64,000 bases of DNA from NCBI GenBank assembly GCA_017849455.1, contig JAFIGX010000003.1, positions 310,001 to 374,000 on the forward strand, given 5' to 3'. Origin of the DNA: Pseudobacter sp. (GTDB taxonomy: Bacteria > Bacteroidota > Bacteroidia > Chitinophagales > Chitinophagaceae). The notes under the pieces were generated by a model. The model saw nothing but the letters and a program-made list of their open reading frames with translations, was not told where the DNA came from and made no database searches. Below, piece by piece: positions 9,207 to 16,726 of the stretch (position 1 is the first letter of the stretch; every line of letters starts with the position of its first letter). Position numbers and translations under genes: made by a program.

Positions 9207-10196
9207 TTATGGTGTATCGAAATGGATCTTTTTGGTTTTTGGGTTCAGGAGCTCCCTGCTGATCCAGTGATAGGTTCGCTCTAGCCCTTGCGATAAAGAA
9301 TATTTAGGTTGCCAGCCCAGCTCCTTACGGATAAGTGCGTTATGGGATGTTCTGCCATTCACGCCCAGGGGGCCTTCGATATGCCGCAGGGAAAGTTCCT
9401 TACCTGAGATCGAGATCACCCTGGAGGCCAGTTCATTGATCGAGACCATTTCCTCCGAGCCGATATTCACCGGGCCGGCAAATTCAGACTGCATCAGCAT
9501 CAGCACGGCATCGATGCAATCATCGATATATAAAAAGGAGCGTGTTTGCTGGCCATTACCCCAGACCTCGATCTCCGATCCATTCACTGCCTCCGCCACT
9601 TTGCGGCAAACCGCCGCAGGCGCTTTTTCCTTTCCGTCTTTCCAGGCGCCATGAGGGCCATACACGTTGTGGAACCGCGCGATCTTGCAGTCCATCCGAA
9701 AATTTCTCCGATACGCCAGGTAAAGTCTTTCACTGAAAAGCTTCTCCCATCCATATTCACTATCCGGCTGAGCAGGGTAGGCCGATGATTCCTCGCAATT
9801 GGGATGATCGGGATCGACCTGGTTATAATAAGGATAGATACAGGCTGAAGAGGAATAGAATATTTTCCGGATACCATGCTCCCTGCAGGCATTCAGCATG
9901 TTCAGGTTACAGAGGATGGAATTGTGCATGATCTCGGCATCATTGTCGCCCGAAAAAATATATCCTGCCCCGCCCATATCGGCCGCGAGTTGGTACACTT
10001 CATCGATGCCCTTACATACTTCCAGGCAGGTGACAGGGTCACGCAGATCGCCAATGATCTTTTCATCGGGTTGGGCAACACTGTAAGGTTTGTAATGAAT
10101 GTCTACCGACCTTACCCGGTGGCCCAGCAGCCGCAGCCTGTTGACCAGGTGCCCCCCGATGAATCCGCCACCGCCACATACCAGTATACTTGCCAT
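9207..10196 (-). CDS. GDP-mannose 3,5-epimerase-like NAD-dependent sugar epimerase
   Basis: Extended short-chain dehydrogenase of 329 residues. The Rossmann motif GGGGFIGGH opens the protein. The following text closely matches GDP-mannose 3,5-epimerase as known from plants: LAADMGGAGYIF, SSACIYP with Cys119, YGWEK with Tyr148 and Lys152, FHNVYGPHGAWKDGKEKAPAA, WGNGQQTRSFLYIDD and PVNIGSEEMVSINELA. The Cys, Tyr/Lys and second Lys expected for 3,5-epimerisation are all present. The family converts GDP-D-mannose to GDP-L-galactose or GDP-L-gulose. In this operon it probably supplies an unusual nucleotide sugar to the neighbouring glycosyltransferases. It lies 10 bp upstream of the carbamoyltransferase gene. 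Confidence 0.88.
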   Translation of the reverse strand: MASILVCGGGGFIGGHLVNRLRLLGHRVRSVDIHYKPYSVAQPDEKIIGDLRDPVTCLEVCKGIDEVYQLAADMGGAGYIFSGDNDAEIMHNSILCNLNMLNACREHGIRKIFYSSSACIYPYYNQVDPDHPNCEESSAYPAQPDSEYGWEKLFSERLYLAYRRNFRMDCKIARFHNVYGPHGAWKDGKEKAPAAVCRKVAEAVNGSEIEVWGNGQQTRSFLYIDDCIDAVLMLMQSEFAGPVNIGSEEMVSINELASRVISISGKELSLRHIEGPLGVNGRTSHNALIRKELGWQPKYSLSQGLERTYHWISRELLNPKTKKIHFDTP

Positions 10197-10221
10197 AATT
10201 GTTTGTTTTATATCGTATGGT

Positions 10222-11421
10222 TTACTTTCCTGCCACCAGCTTCATCTGCAACCTCGAAAGGAAATCGAACAATGCCGGGTGACCGGCCACAAAATTGATG
10301 GCCGACCTCGTTAGCAATGGATACCTCAACAGGTATTGCAGGAGGTAGCTCTTTCGCATTCCCTTACCGATCTGCCGGTTGATCTGCCGGTCGTACGCCT
10401 GCATAAAGCCGGCTGCATAGTTGTTCTGCTCCAGGCAATCGGCTATCTGGCGGGCAGCCAGTTTGCCGCTCAGGAAGCTATTGGCGATACCCCCGCCTGT
10501 CAGGGGGTCTACGAGGCTGGCCGCATCGCCTACCAGCAGGAAATGATCGCCCGAACGTCTGAACTTTCCAGAACCTAACGGCACGGTATGACCGATCAGC
10601 TTATTGCCTACCAGCTCCGATGCTTTGAAGCGTTTGCTGATAACCGGGTGATGCCTGATCACATCCATCAGCATGGCTTTCAGGTCGGATTTCTTTTTTC
10701 GTACAAGGTCTGTTCGCATCCCCAGGCCCACATTGGCCAGGCCATTGGGATGAGGAAAGATCCAGAGATAGCCAGGCACCAGTTTATCGATGAAATAGAA
10801 TTCAACGAAATTATCGGGGTGGAAGCCGGCAACATTGGTGAAATAACCTCTTACGGCTGCCGCGTGATGCTTCAATTGTGGCTCCTGCCGCATATAGCGC
10901 CTGGTGAAAGCGGCATCGGAACCATTGGCGATGACCAGTATTTTTGTTTTCACGGAAAATGATCCGTCCTTATTGGAGACCTGGAACCCATCGCTGATCC
11001 TCGTGTAATGCTCGATGGGCGTATTATCGAAAAACCGGATATTGCTCCTTCGTTTGATCTCTTCTATGAAAAAATTATCGAATTGCAGTCGCTTACAGAT
11101 ATAACCGGGTGGACGATGGGCTTTCACATCATACCATTTATAGAAAGGAGCTTCCAGAATCGACGAATTGTGGGCAAACAAACGGATGCCCCAGGTGCCG
11201 ATATGGATATCGGCCTGTGCATGGAACCGCTCATAGAGCTCCGGATCGAGCTGCTTCAACAGCTCAGGGACCTTGCCGTTGATACCATCACCGCAGATCT
11301 TGTCGCGGGGAAAAACGGCCTTGTCCACAATAACCGACCCGATACCTGCATAGCTCAGGTGTAATGCGGCAGACGCACCGGCAGGGCCCGCCCCAACGAT
11401 GCAAACATCTGTTTCGATCAT
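10222..11421 (-). CDS. Geranylgeranyl-reductase-family FAD-dependent oxidoreductase
   Basis: Flavoprotein of 399 residues starting MIETDVCIVGAGPAGA, with the FAD dinucleotide motif GAGPAG at residues 10-15. A PCGR-like segment (DKAVFPRDKICGDGINGK) is the conserved active-site loop of the geranylgeranyl reductase/GGR group. The second FAD motif is LLVGDAASLVDPLTGGGI. These enzymes saturate double bonds of isoprenoid chains or of polyprenyl lipids, or act on other hydrophobic substrates. I chose ATG 11421 because it overlaps the previous stop as ATGA; longer in-frame starts lie inside the upstream gene. With UbiA next door, reduction of a prenyl chain is a reasonable inference. Confidence 0.88.
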   Translation of the reverse strand: MIETDVCIVGAGPAGASAALHLSYAGIGSVIVDKAVFPRDKICGDGINGKVPELLKQLDPELYERFHAQADIHIGTWGIRLFAHNSSILEAPFYKWYDVKAHRPPGYICKRLQFDNFFIEEIKRRSNIRFFDNTPIEHYTRISDGFQVSNKDGSFSVKTKILVIANGSDAAFTRRYMRQEPQLKHHAAAVRGYFTNVAGFHPDNFVEFYFIDKLVPGYLWIFPHPNGLANVGLGMRTDLVRKKKSDLKAMLMDVIRHHPVISKRFKASELVGNKLIGHTVPLGSGKFRRSGDHFLLVGDAASLVDPLTGGGIANSFLSGKLAARQIADCLEQNNYAAGFMQAYDRQINRQIGKGMRKSYLLQYLLRYPLLTRSAINFVAGHPALFDFLSRLQMKLVAGK

Positions 11422-12890
11422 GAATATGATTTGATTAGGGTCATTTGTTTTTTGGTACTGGTAATCTTCGATTGCAGCATGGCTATGCCTGCTATCAATG
11501 CACTCGCTGCCGGCACTGCACATAACAGCACCGATTCCGGGTATTGCTTTCCGTATGTAACCACGATCCCACCGAAGTAGCATACGCTAAGCAATTCCGG
11601 CAGCCCTATCCACAGCGACTTCCGGGAGAATGATCTCTTTTTCACTGCCACTGCGTTCAACCCTTTCGGGGTCACTACAAATTCTTTTTTCGACTGGCTT
11701 ATCACTTCCCAGATCCCCGGAATGATAGACCATACGAGGTTCATACCAAGCAGAATGCCGGTGAGCAGGTTACCATATTCCCTGGAAGAAAGCCGGTTGT
11801 ATTTTCGAACGGCAAAGAACATTCCCAGCGGCACGGGCCCTAAAAGGATGGCGATGCCAGAGATCCATTGAATGGTTTTCCATGTATTCGTCCTTTCGAG
11901 CCCCGCCAGTAAATACACAGAGCTGCTTACTGCCAGCAGGAACATCACCAGCGGAAAAAAATTGTAGAGAACGGTACTGATCTCCATGAGCTTCGAACGA
12001 ACAGGCTGAGGAGCAGGAAGAATGCCTGCAATATTATCGATCCCCGCCTGGAACACGCCCCTGGCCCACCTTTGCTGTTGTTTGCGGAATGAAATATAAT
12101 TGGGAGTTGCTTCGCAACCGGAGAGGTCTTCATCGAGATACCTGAACCGGTAGCCTTTATTATAAGCCCTGAATGAAAGATCGATATCCTCTGCCGTAAA
12201 AGGTTCTTCTCTCCACCCGCCGATCTCTTCGATGCATTGTCTTTTGATGATGGCGGCAGTACCTGTAAAAAAAGCCGGGATGCCGAGCTTATCGCGCACT
12301 GATTGTTCGAGGGCGAAAATAGTTTCGAAGATCGTAGACTGGATGGTGACGGTGGGGGAGGCAAATCGGTTCCTGTAATGCCAGCGGGTCTGTACCCCTG
12401 CCGTCCGCACAGCGGAGAGGAGGGGCACTGTTCTTTGCAGGAAATCCGGTTGCAGCACGAAGTCTGCGTCGAGGACCACAACATAGGGATGGTCGCAATG
12501 CAGGAGACCATAGTTAAGTGCCCCTGACTTGTACCCTTTGCGGGAGGGCCGGTAGAGGTACTGAAAGCCGATCCCCGCTTTTTCCGCTTCCTGCTGAAGG
12601 AATTGTACCAGGTCTGGCCATTGTACAGGCGAATCATCGATGATCTGAAGGCAGATACGCTCACGGGGATAGTCCAGCCTCATTACGCCCAGTGCTGCAT
12701 CTTTAACTTCCCATCCTTCATTGTACACCGGCACCTGTACCAGTATCTTCGGAAGGGTAATAGCATGAATCTTACGTTGATCAATATTCGATATTTTGGA
12801 CTTGCCATTGACATCCACTATCAATGTACAAAGCGCCCTTAGCTGGGCCAGGGAAGCCAATACAAAAAAGATTATCACGATCGCGATCAT
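11418..12890 (-). CDS. Membrane glycosyltransferase family 2 (cellulose synthase/CESA-like)
   Basis: Membrane protein of 490 residues. It has an N-terminal transmembrane helix, a cytosolic GT2 domain (about 45-290) and three or four C-terminal helices (about 305-465). Catalytic motifs are visible: IIDDSPVQW, DADFVLQ (donor/metal site), EDIDLSFRAYNKGYR (base-containing ED motif) and QQQRWARG (the Q-x-x-R-W motif of processive or lipid glycosyltransferases). Relatives are ceramide or diacylglycerol glucosyltransferases and CslA-type mannan synthases. In this operon it most likely glycosylates a membrane-bound lipid or prenyl acceptor. It overlaps the downstream flavoprotein gene by 4 bp and starts 5 bp after the desaturase gene. 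Confidence 0.9.
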   Translation of the reverse strand: MIAIVIIFFVLASLAQLRALCTLIVDVNGKSKISNIDQRKIHAITLPKILVQVPVYNEGWEVKDAALGVMRLDYPRERICLQIIDDSPVQWPDLVQFLQQEAEKAGIGFQYLYRPSRKGYKSGALNYGLLHCDHPYVVVLDADFVLQPDFLQRTVPLLSAVRTAGVQTRWHYRNRFASPTVTIQSTIFETIFALEQSVRDKLGIPAFFTGTAAIIKRQCIEEIGGWREEPFTAEDIDLSFRAYNKGYRFRYLDEDLSGCEATPNYISFRKQQQRWARGVFQAGIDNIAGILPAPQPVRSKLMEISTVLYNFFPLVMFLLAVSSSVYLLAGLERTNTWKTIQWISGIAILLGPVPLGMFFAVRKYNRLSSREYGNLLTGILLGMNLVWSIIPGIWEVISQSKKEFVVTPKGLNAVAVKKRSFSRKSLWIGLPELLSVCYFGGIVVTYGKQYPESVLLCAVPAASALIAGIAMLQSKITSTKKQMTLIKSYS

Positions 12891-12895
12891 AGGCG

Positions 12896-13906
12896 TTAAC
12901 TAAAAGGGACCATTTTTTGATGCTCTTCATCCCATAATTTCAGCCGGAAGGACCTCAGTCCTTCCCGGAGCGTAAGGGCCTGAACGGGATATAATTTTAT
13001 TATTTCTTCATGCGCCGCCACCAGGTTATACATCGGTATACCGGGGTTGAGGTGATGAACATGATGATAGGCCACATTCCCGGTCATCCAGTTCAGCAGG
13101 CCGGGAAAACGATAAAAGGAGCTTCCTTTCAGCGAAGCGATCTCGAACACGAAATCCTCATCGTGCGAATAATAGGATCCTTCGAACTGATGCTGCAGGT
13201 AAAACATGAAAGCGCCGACGGCAAAACCGGGTACACAGACAGGCCATTGCATCCAGATGAATTTTTCCAGCCCGATGGTATGGTAGGCTAGGAACCAGGC
13301 AGCTACGATCACCACGTTGAGGATAATGATATTGCAGTTTATTTTAGAAGAGAACCATTTCGAAGGGACCCTGAACAGCAGCAGGAAAAGCGCCAGCGGC
13401 ACGATCGTCAGGTATACATAAGGACTTCTGAATAACCTGTATGCCATCTTCGTTGGTGCTGGCGTAGCAGCGAACTCCTTTTCTGTCATAAGCCATACAT
13501 CGGGATTCTCATTGCGCTTGTCGAGGTTGCCGGAATTGACATGGTGCTTATGATGACCGTCCTGCCACATCAGGAAAGGAGTATAGAAGAACAGGCCGAT
13601 GAAATGCCCCAGCAGGTTATTGAAGGTCCGGTCCCTGAAAAATGTGCCATGGGCGCAATCATGCAGCACCGCAAACATGCGTACATAAAAGAAAATGGCC
13701 GGGATACTGATCAACACACTATACCATTTCGAAAGATCATACAGGAAATACGATAGTGTGATCAGCACCAGGAAGGGGATCACTGATGTGAAAAGGATAG
13801 CTGCTACATGGGCATCATCTCTTTGGCGGTATTTCCTGATCCGGAAAGAGATCTCGGAGAACAGTTCCCTGTCTGTCATTGGTGGTGTACCGGTTATCGT
13901 TTGCAT
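12896..13906 (-). CDS. Membrane fatty acid desaturase / hydroxylase
   Basis: Integral membrane di-iron enzyme of 336 residues with all three His clusters: HDCAH (82-86), HHKHH (118-122) and HHVHH near residue 277. The boxes are separated by two pairs of hydrophobic helices, as in DesA/omega-6 type acyl desaturases. Enzymes of this family insert double bonds in acyl chains of lipids or thioesters, while some hydroxylate or ketolate carotenoids. Location between the PLP-enzyme gene and the GT2 gene, with 9-bp and 5-bp spacers, puts it in the same transcript. Substrate could be a fatty acyl or an isoprenoid chain of the operon product. Confidence 0.9.
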   Translation of the reverse strand: MQTITGTPPMTDRELFSEISFRIRKYRQRDDAHVAAILFTSVIPFLVLITLSYFLYDLSKWYSVLISIPAIFFYVRMFAVLHDCAHGTFFRDRTFNNLLGHFIGLFFYTPFLMWQDGHHKHHVNSGNLDKRNENPDVWLMTEKEFAATPAPTKMAYRLFRSPYVYLTIVPLALFLLLFRVPSKWFSSKINCNIIILNVVIVAAWFLAYHTIGLEKFIWMQWPVCVPGFAVGAFMFYLQHQFEGSYYSHDEDFVFEIASLKGSSFYRFPGLLNWMTGNVAYHHVHHLNPGIPMYNLVAAHEEIIKLYPVQALTLREGLRSFRLKLWDEEHQKMVPFS

Positions 13907-13915
13907 ACAGGATAT

Positions 13916-14911
13916 TTAAGGTAGATGATCGGTTTTGAAGATGGCGGCATCCGGTGTATAGCCGCAATGCCAGAATAAAAGGCTTTCCGTGTTATGCCCT
14001 GCATCGATGAACCGTTTCATGGCATTCCAGGTCTGTGCGCCATAGATATGATCTACCTGCAGCCCATATTTTTCCTTCAGCTCTTCACAATTCTTTTCCA
14101 GTGTTGCATCGGTAGCGCCATAGGCAGTGTGCGAATGCCAGACTTTGAACAGGGAAGCATCGATCGGCACTTTCAGTTTATATTTTCTCCTGGTCCATTT
14201 CAGGAGGAACAATAACCAGTACTTCATCGGTATGGGAAATACTTTTACTGCATGGACGGTGAGATCGGCCATCCCTTCCTGCCTCAGCAGCAGCGCGGCC
14301 AGGATCAGTCCGGCGGCGCTGGCGCCGCCGCTGGCGCTGATGAAAATATTGGCAGGCATCGGCCTATTGGCTGCCTTGCATTGTTCCCATAGTTCCAGCA
14401 GCCCAATAGATGAACCGATCACGGAAGCAGGATGTGAGGCGCTGGGCAGTACAACAGCCACTCTCTTTCTGTGAATGAATCGCCATTGCAGGTAGCGGCG
14501 CACAATATGATACGCCACCACTGGCATGGCTCCGCCCGACAGGGTATAGGTGATGCGGGACGTGTTGGTATGCTGCCGCTTTTTCAGCGGTGGATCATTG
14601 GCCACCACGAAATGGACAGTAAGCCCCAGGTCGCCCGCAATACGCTCCACATCTGAACGCAGATTGGAAAGATTGGGCACAGCAATGATAAAGGTCCGTA
14701 TGTCTTTTTCGAGATAGTATCCGAAAAAGGTCTCCAGCTTTCTCGTTTTGATACCGCCCCTGCCAAAACCCGACAGGTCATCACGCTTGATCATCAGGTT
14801 GCTGAAGGCTGTACAGTCAACTAACGGCGTAGGCCACCTGCCCAAGGGCAGCCTCTTTACCCCAAGGATCTTCCTGATGTCTTCATTATGGTTGAATATA
14901 GCCGGGCTCAT
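13916..14911 (-). CDS. Divergent PLP enzyme of the ACC deaminase / D-cysteine desulfhydrase group
   Basis: Fold-type II PLP protein of 331 residues. The motif around the likely Schiff-base Lys55 reads GGIKTRKLE where the family has GGNKTRKLE. The following substrate-contact loop reads LSNLRSD (81-87) where active enzymes have QSNH. A glycine-rich phosphate-binding loop, SASGGASAAGL, is intact. The Asn-to-Ile and His/Gln-to-Leu changes at otherwise near-invariant places make simple D-cysteine desulfhydrase or ACC deaminase activity doubtful. It may act on a different amino acid or only bind PLP. Its ATG overlaps the UbiA stop as ATGA, so translation is probably coupled. Confidence 0.8.
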   Translation of the reverse strand: MSPAIFNHNEDIRKILGVKRLPLGRWPTPLVDCTAFSNLMIKRDDLSGFGRGGIKTRKLETFFGYYLEKDIRTFIIAVPNLSNLRSDVERIAGDLGLTVHFVVANDPPLKKRQHTNTSRITYTLSGGAMPVVAYHIVRRYLQWRFIHRKRVAVVLPSASHPASVIGSSIGLLELWEQCKAANRPMPANIFISASGGASAAGLILAALLLRQEGMADLTVHAVKVFPIPMKYWLLFLLKWTRRKYKLKVPIDASLFKVWHSHTAYGATDATLEKNCEELKEKYGLQVDHIYGAQTWNAMKRFIDAGHNTESLLFWHCGYTPDAAIFKTDHLP

Positions 14912-15744
14912 ATATTTTCTATGGTGACCAGCAAGGCCGGTACGATGAGTAAAAAGGAGATCTTTGAATAGGTGGAGAAATGCTGGTACCGTTTCTCATC
15001 GTTCACCCGGTTGTACCGGAACACGAAAACCAGGTACAATACATGCGCCAGCACCATGATCATGAGATAGCTCCATACCTTGAAATAGATCCCTGTGAAT
15101 ACGGATACAGCCAGAGACAATACCGTAAGCAGGATCGCAATGGCGAATGAGCCGGACCCGCCGATCCTGATCGGCAGGGAAGACTTTCCGATCGACGCAT
15201 CCGCTTTCACATCATGAATATCCTTGATGATCTCTCGCCCGGTAATAAAGAACAATACACTGATACAGGAGAGGGAGAGTACCGAGACCTCCCAGTTATT
15301 CTGGGCTATGAGGATCGAGAGGGCGGAGCAGACCGCCACCATCAAATTGGCAATGATGCCGAACCGGTTGTTGATCCAGGAATAAATGAGCAGGATGATC
15401 AACAGGACTATGTTGATCGTCTGTTGCCAGGGATATAAAAAAAAGGTAAACAGCGCCGACAGGCAAAAGAGAACAACAGCAATAATTCCAACCTGTTTCC
15501 GCGTGAGCATGCCCGCAGCGATCACATGTTTATTGGGATAGAGACGGTCTTTCTCATGATCGAAATAATCATTGATGGCAAATCCGAAGGTGATGGTGAA
15601 AAAGATCACCAGCCAAATCATAATGCCATTATAGATATTGCGCAGGTAGGACCCTGCCAGCAGAGCGGAGATGCTGGCGGAAATGATGGAGCCATTGATC
15701 CTGACCAGCTTGTTGAACGAACGGATAAAGGTTTTGATGCTCAT
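14908..15744 (-). CDS. UbiA-family membrane prenyltransferase
   Basis: Polytopic membrane protein of 278 residues with about eight or nine helices. Both Asp-rich prenyl-diphosphate/Mg sites are visible: NDYFDHEKD (58-66) and DIHDVKAD (175-182). Family members attach a prenyl chain to an aromatic ring, to heme, or to glycerol phosphate (the digeranylgeranylglyceryl-phosphate synthase group, which this protein resembles in having NDxxDxxxD and a short length). I prefer ATG 15744. An in-frame GTG at 15774 overlaps the previous stop as GTGA and would add ten residues. Together with the GGR-like flavoprotein it suggests that a prenyl chain is attached and then reduced, which is a combination used for ether-lipid-like molecules. 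Confidence 0.88.
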   Translation of the reverse strand: MSIKTFIRSFNKLVRINGSIISASISALLAGSYLRNIYNGIMIWLVIFFTITFGFAINDYFDHEKDRLYPNKHVIAAGMLTRKQVGIIAVVLFCLSALFTFFLYPWQQTINIVLLIILLIYSWINNRFGIIANLMVAVCSALSILIAQNNWEVSVLSLSCISVLFFITGREIIKDIHDVKADASIGKSSLPIRIGGSGSFAIAILLTVLSLAVSVFTGIYFKVWSYLMIMVLAHVLYLVFVFRYNRVNDEKRYQHFSTYSKISFLLIVPALLVTIENI

Positions 15745-15770
15745 AGATAGGAATGGGTTTATACAGGTTA

Positions 15771-16721
15771 TCACAAAGGCTCATCACGTTTCCTGAAATG
15801 AACACTGAACGTGATCCCCAATGCAACTGCATTGAGAAGTGCCAGCAACACTATTTTGACCGGATCAATGTAATGCGTTGGATTGATCATCCGGAGCCTG
15901 TTGCCATCAGGCAATACAATGAGAAGGATGGTCCCCGCCGCCACAAAGCACAGGCTGAGCAATTGCCAAACGGACAGCCAATGAAAAAGGACCTTCTCAT
16001 GACTGTTGTCGCGGATAAATTCAAGCACGAACCGGGCAGCGCCATAACAGACCAGGTAGGTAGCGAATATCTTACCCTCTCCAACCCTTCCCATCAGGTA
16101 AACCATGAAAGACCCGATCAGCATACATACGATCATCTCATATAATTGCACGGCATGGAGCGACTGCCCTCTGGGAATACCATGCCGTACAGGTTCCGAA
16201 TCGGGATGATGATATCGTACTTTTAGCAGATGCGAATCGCTGCAGACCTTTCCGTAGCAACAGCCGAAATTCAGGCAGGCCAGCCTCGATGCGCCATGAA
16301 AGAAAGGGATCAGTATGAAAATAAAATCGAGTGCATAGAGCGCCGAGAGATGATAATGGAATCCCAATATCAGCACCAGCAGCAGTGATCCGAGAAAGCC
16401 TCCATAAAATACAGCCCCCGGTCTTTTCCATTTGAATTGCCCGCTGACCAGGAATTGTTTGATCCTTCTTCCCAGGCTGAACCAGAAATCATGGAAAAAA
16501 AAGATGGCGCCACCGATCGAGAACAGCGGCCACCAGGTAAAGAATGCATAGAAGAACCGCACATAGCGCTGGTCTTCGATGCTGTTCGACAGGAAAAGTA
16601 TCGTTGGTATAGCCATCGCCACCACAATTCCTACAATGATCCCGAACCACACTACGATCAGGTTATTGGTGCGCAGCGCAATGGGCGATTTGGTCCAGAA
16701 GCCGATCAGTTGATTTAGCAT
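15771..16721 (-). CDS. Prolipoprotein diacylglyceryl transferase (Lgt)-like membrane protein
   Basis: Membrane protein of 316 residues with about seven helices. The segment PGAVFYGGFLGSL (about 101-113) and the later HGASRLACLNFGCCYG (142-157) correspond to Lgt family blocks; Arg146 sits at the place of the key Lgt arginine. The canonical GRxGNFxNGE text is replaced by SRLACLNFGCCYG, the form seen in Lgt-like paralogues. True Lgt moves diacylglycerol from phosphatidylglycerol to a lipobox cysteine. Here, inside a prenyl/glycosyl operon, a different acceptor is likely. It starts 5 bp after the RGP-like gene. Its long unusual N-terminal 60 residues are hydrophobic and add one or two helices. 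Confidence 0.75.
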   Translation of the reverse strand: MLNQLIGFWTKSPIALRTNNLIVVWFGIIVGIVVAMAIPTILFLSNSIEDQRYVRFFYAFFTWWPLFSIGGAIFFFHDFWFSLGRRIKQFLVSGQFKWKRPGAVFYGGFLGSLLLVLILGFHYHLSALYALDFIFILIPFFHGASRLACLNFGCCYGKVCSDSHLLKVRYHHPDSEPVRHGIPRGQSLHAVQLYEMIVCMLIGSFMVYLMGRVGEGKIFATYLVCYGAARFVLEFIRDNSHEKVLFHWLSVWQLLSLCFVAAGTILLIVLPDGNRLRMINPTHYIDPVKIVLLALLNAVALGITFSVHFRKRDEPL

Positions 16722-16726
16722 CGGTA

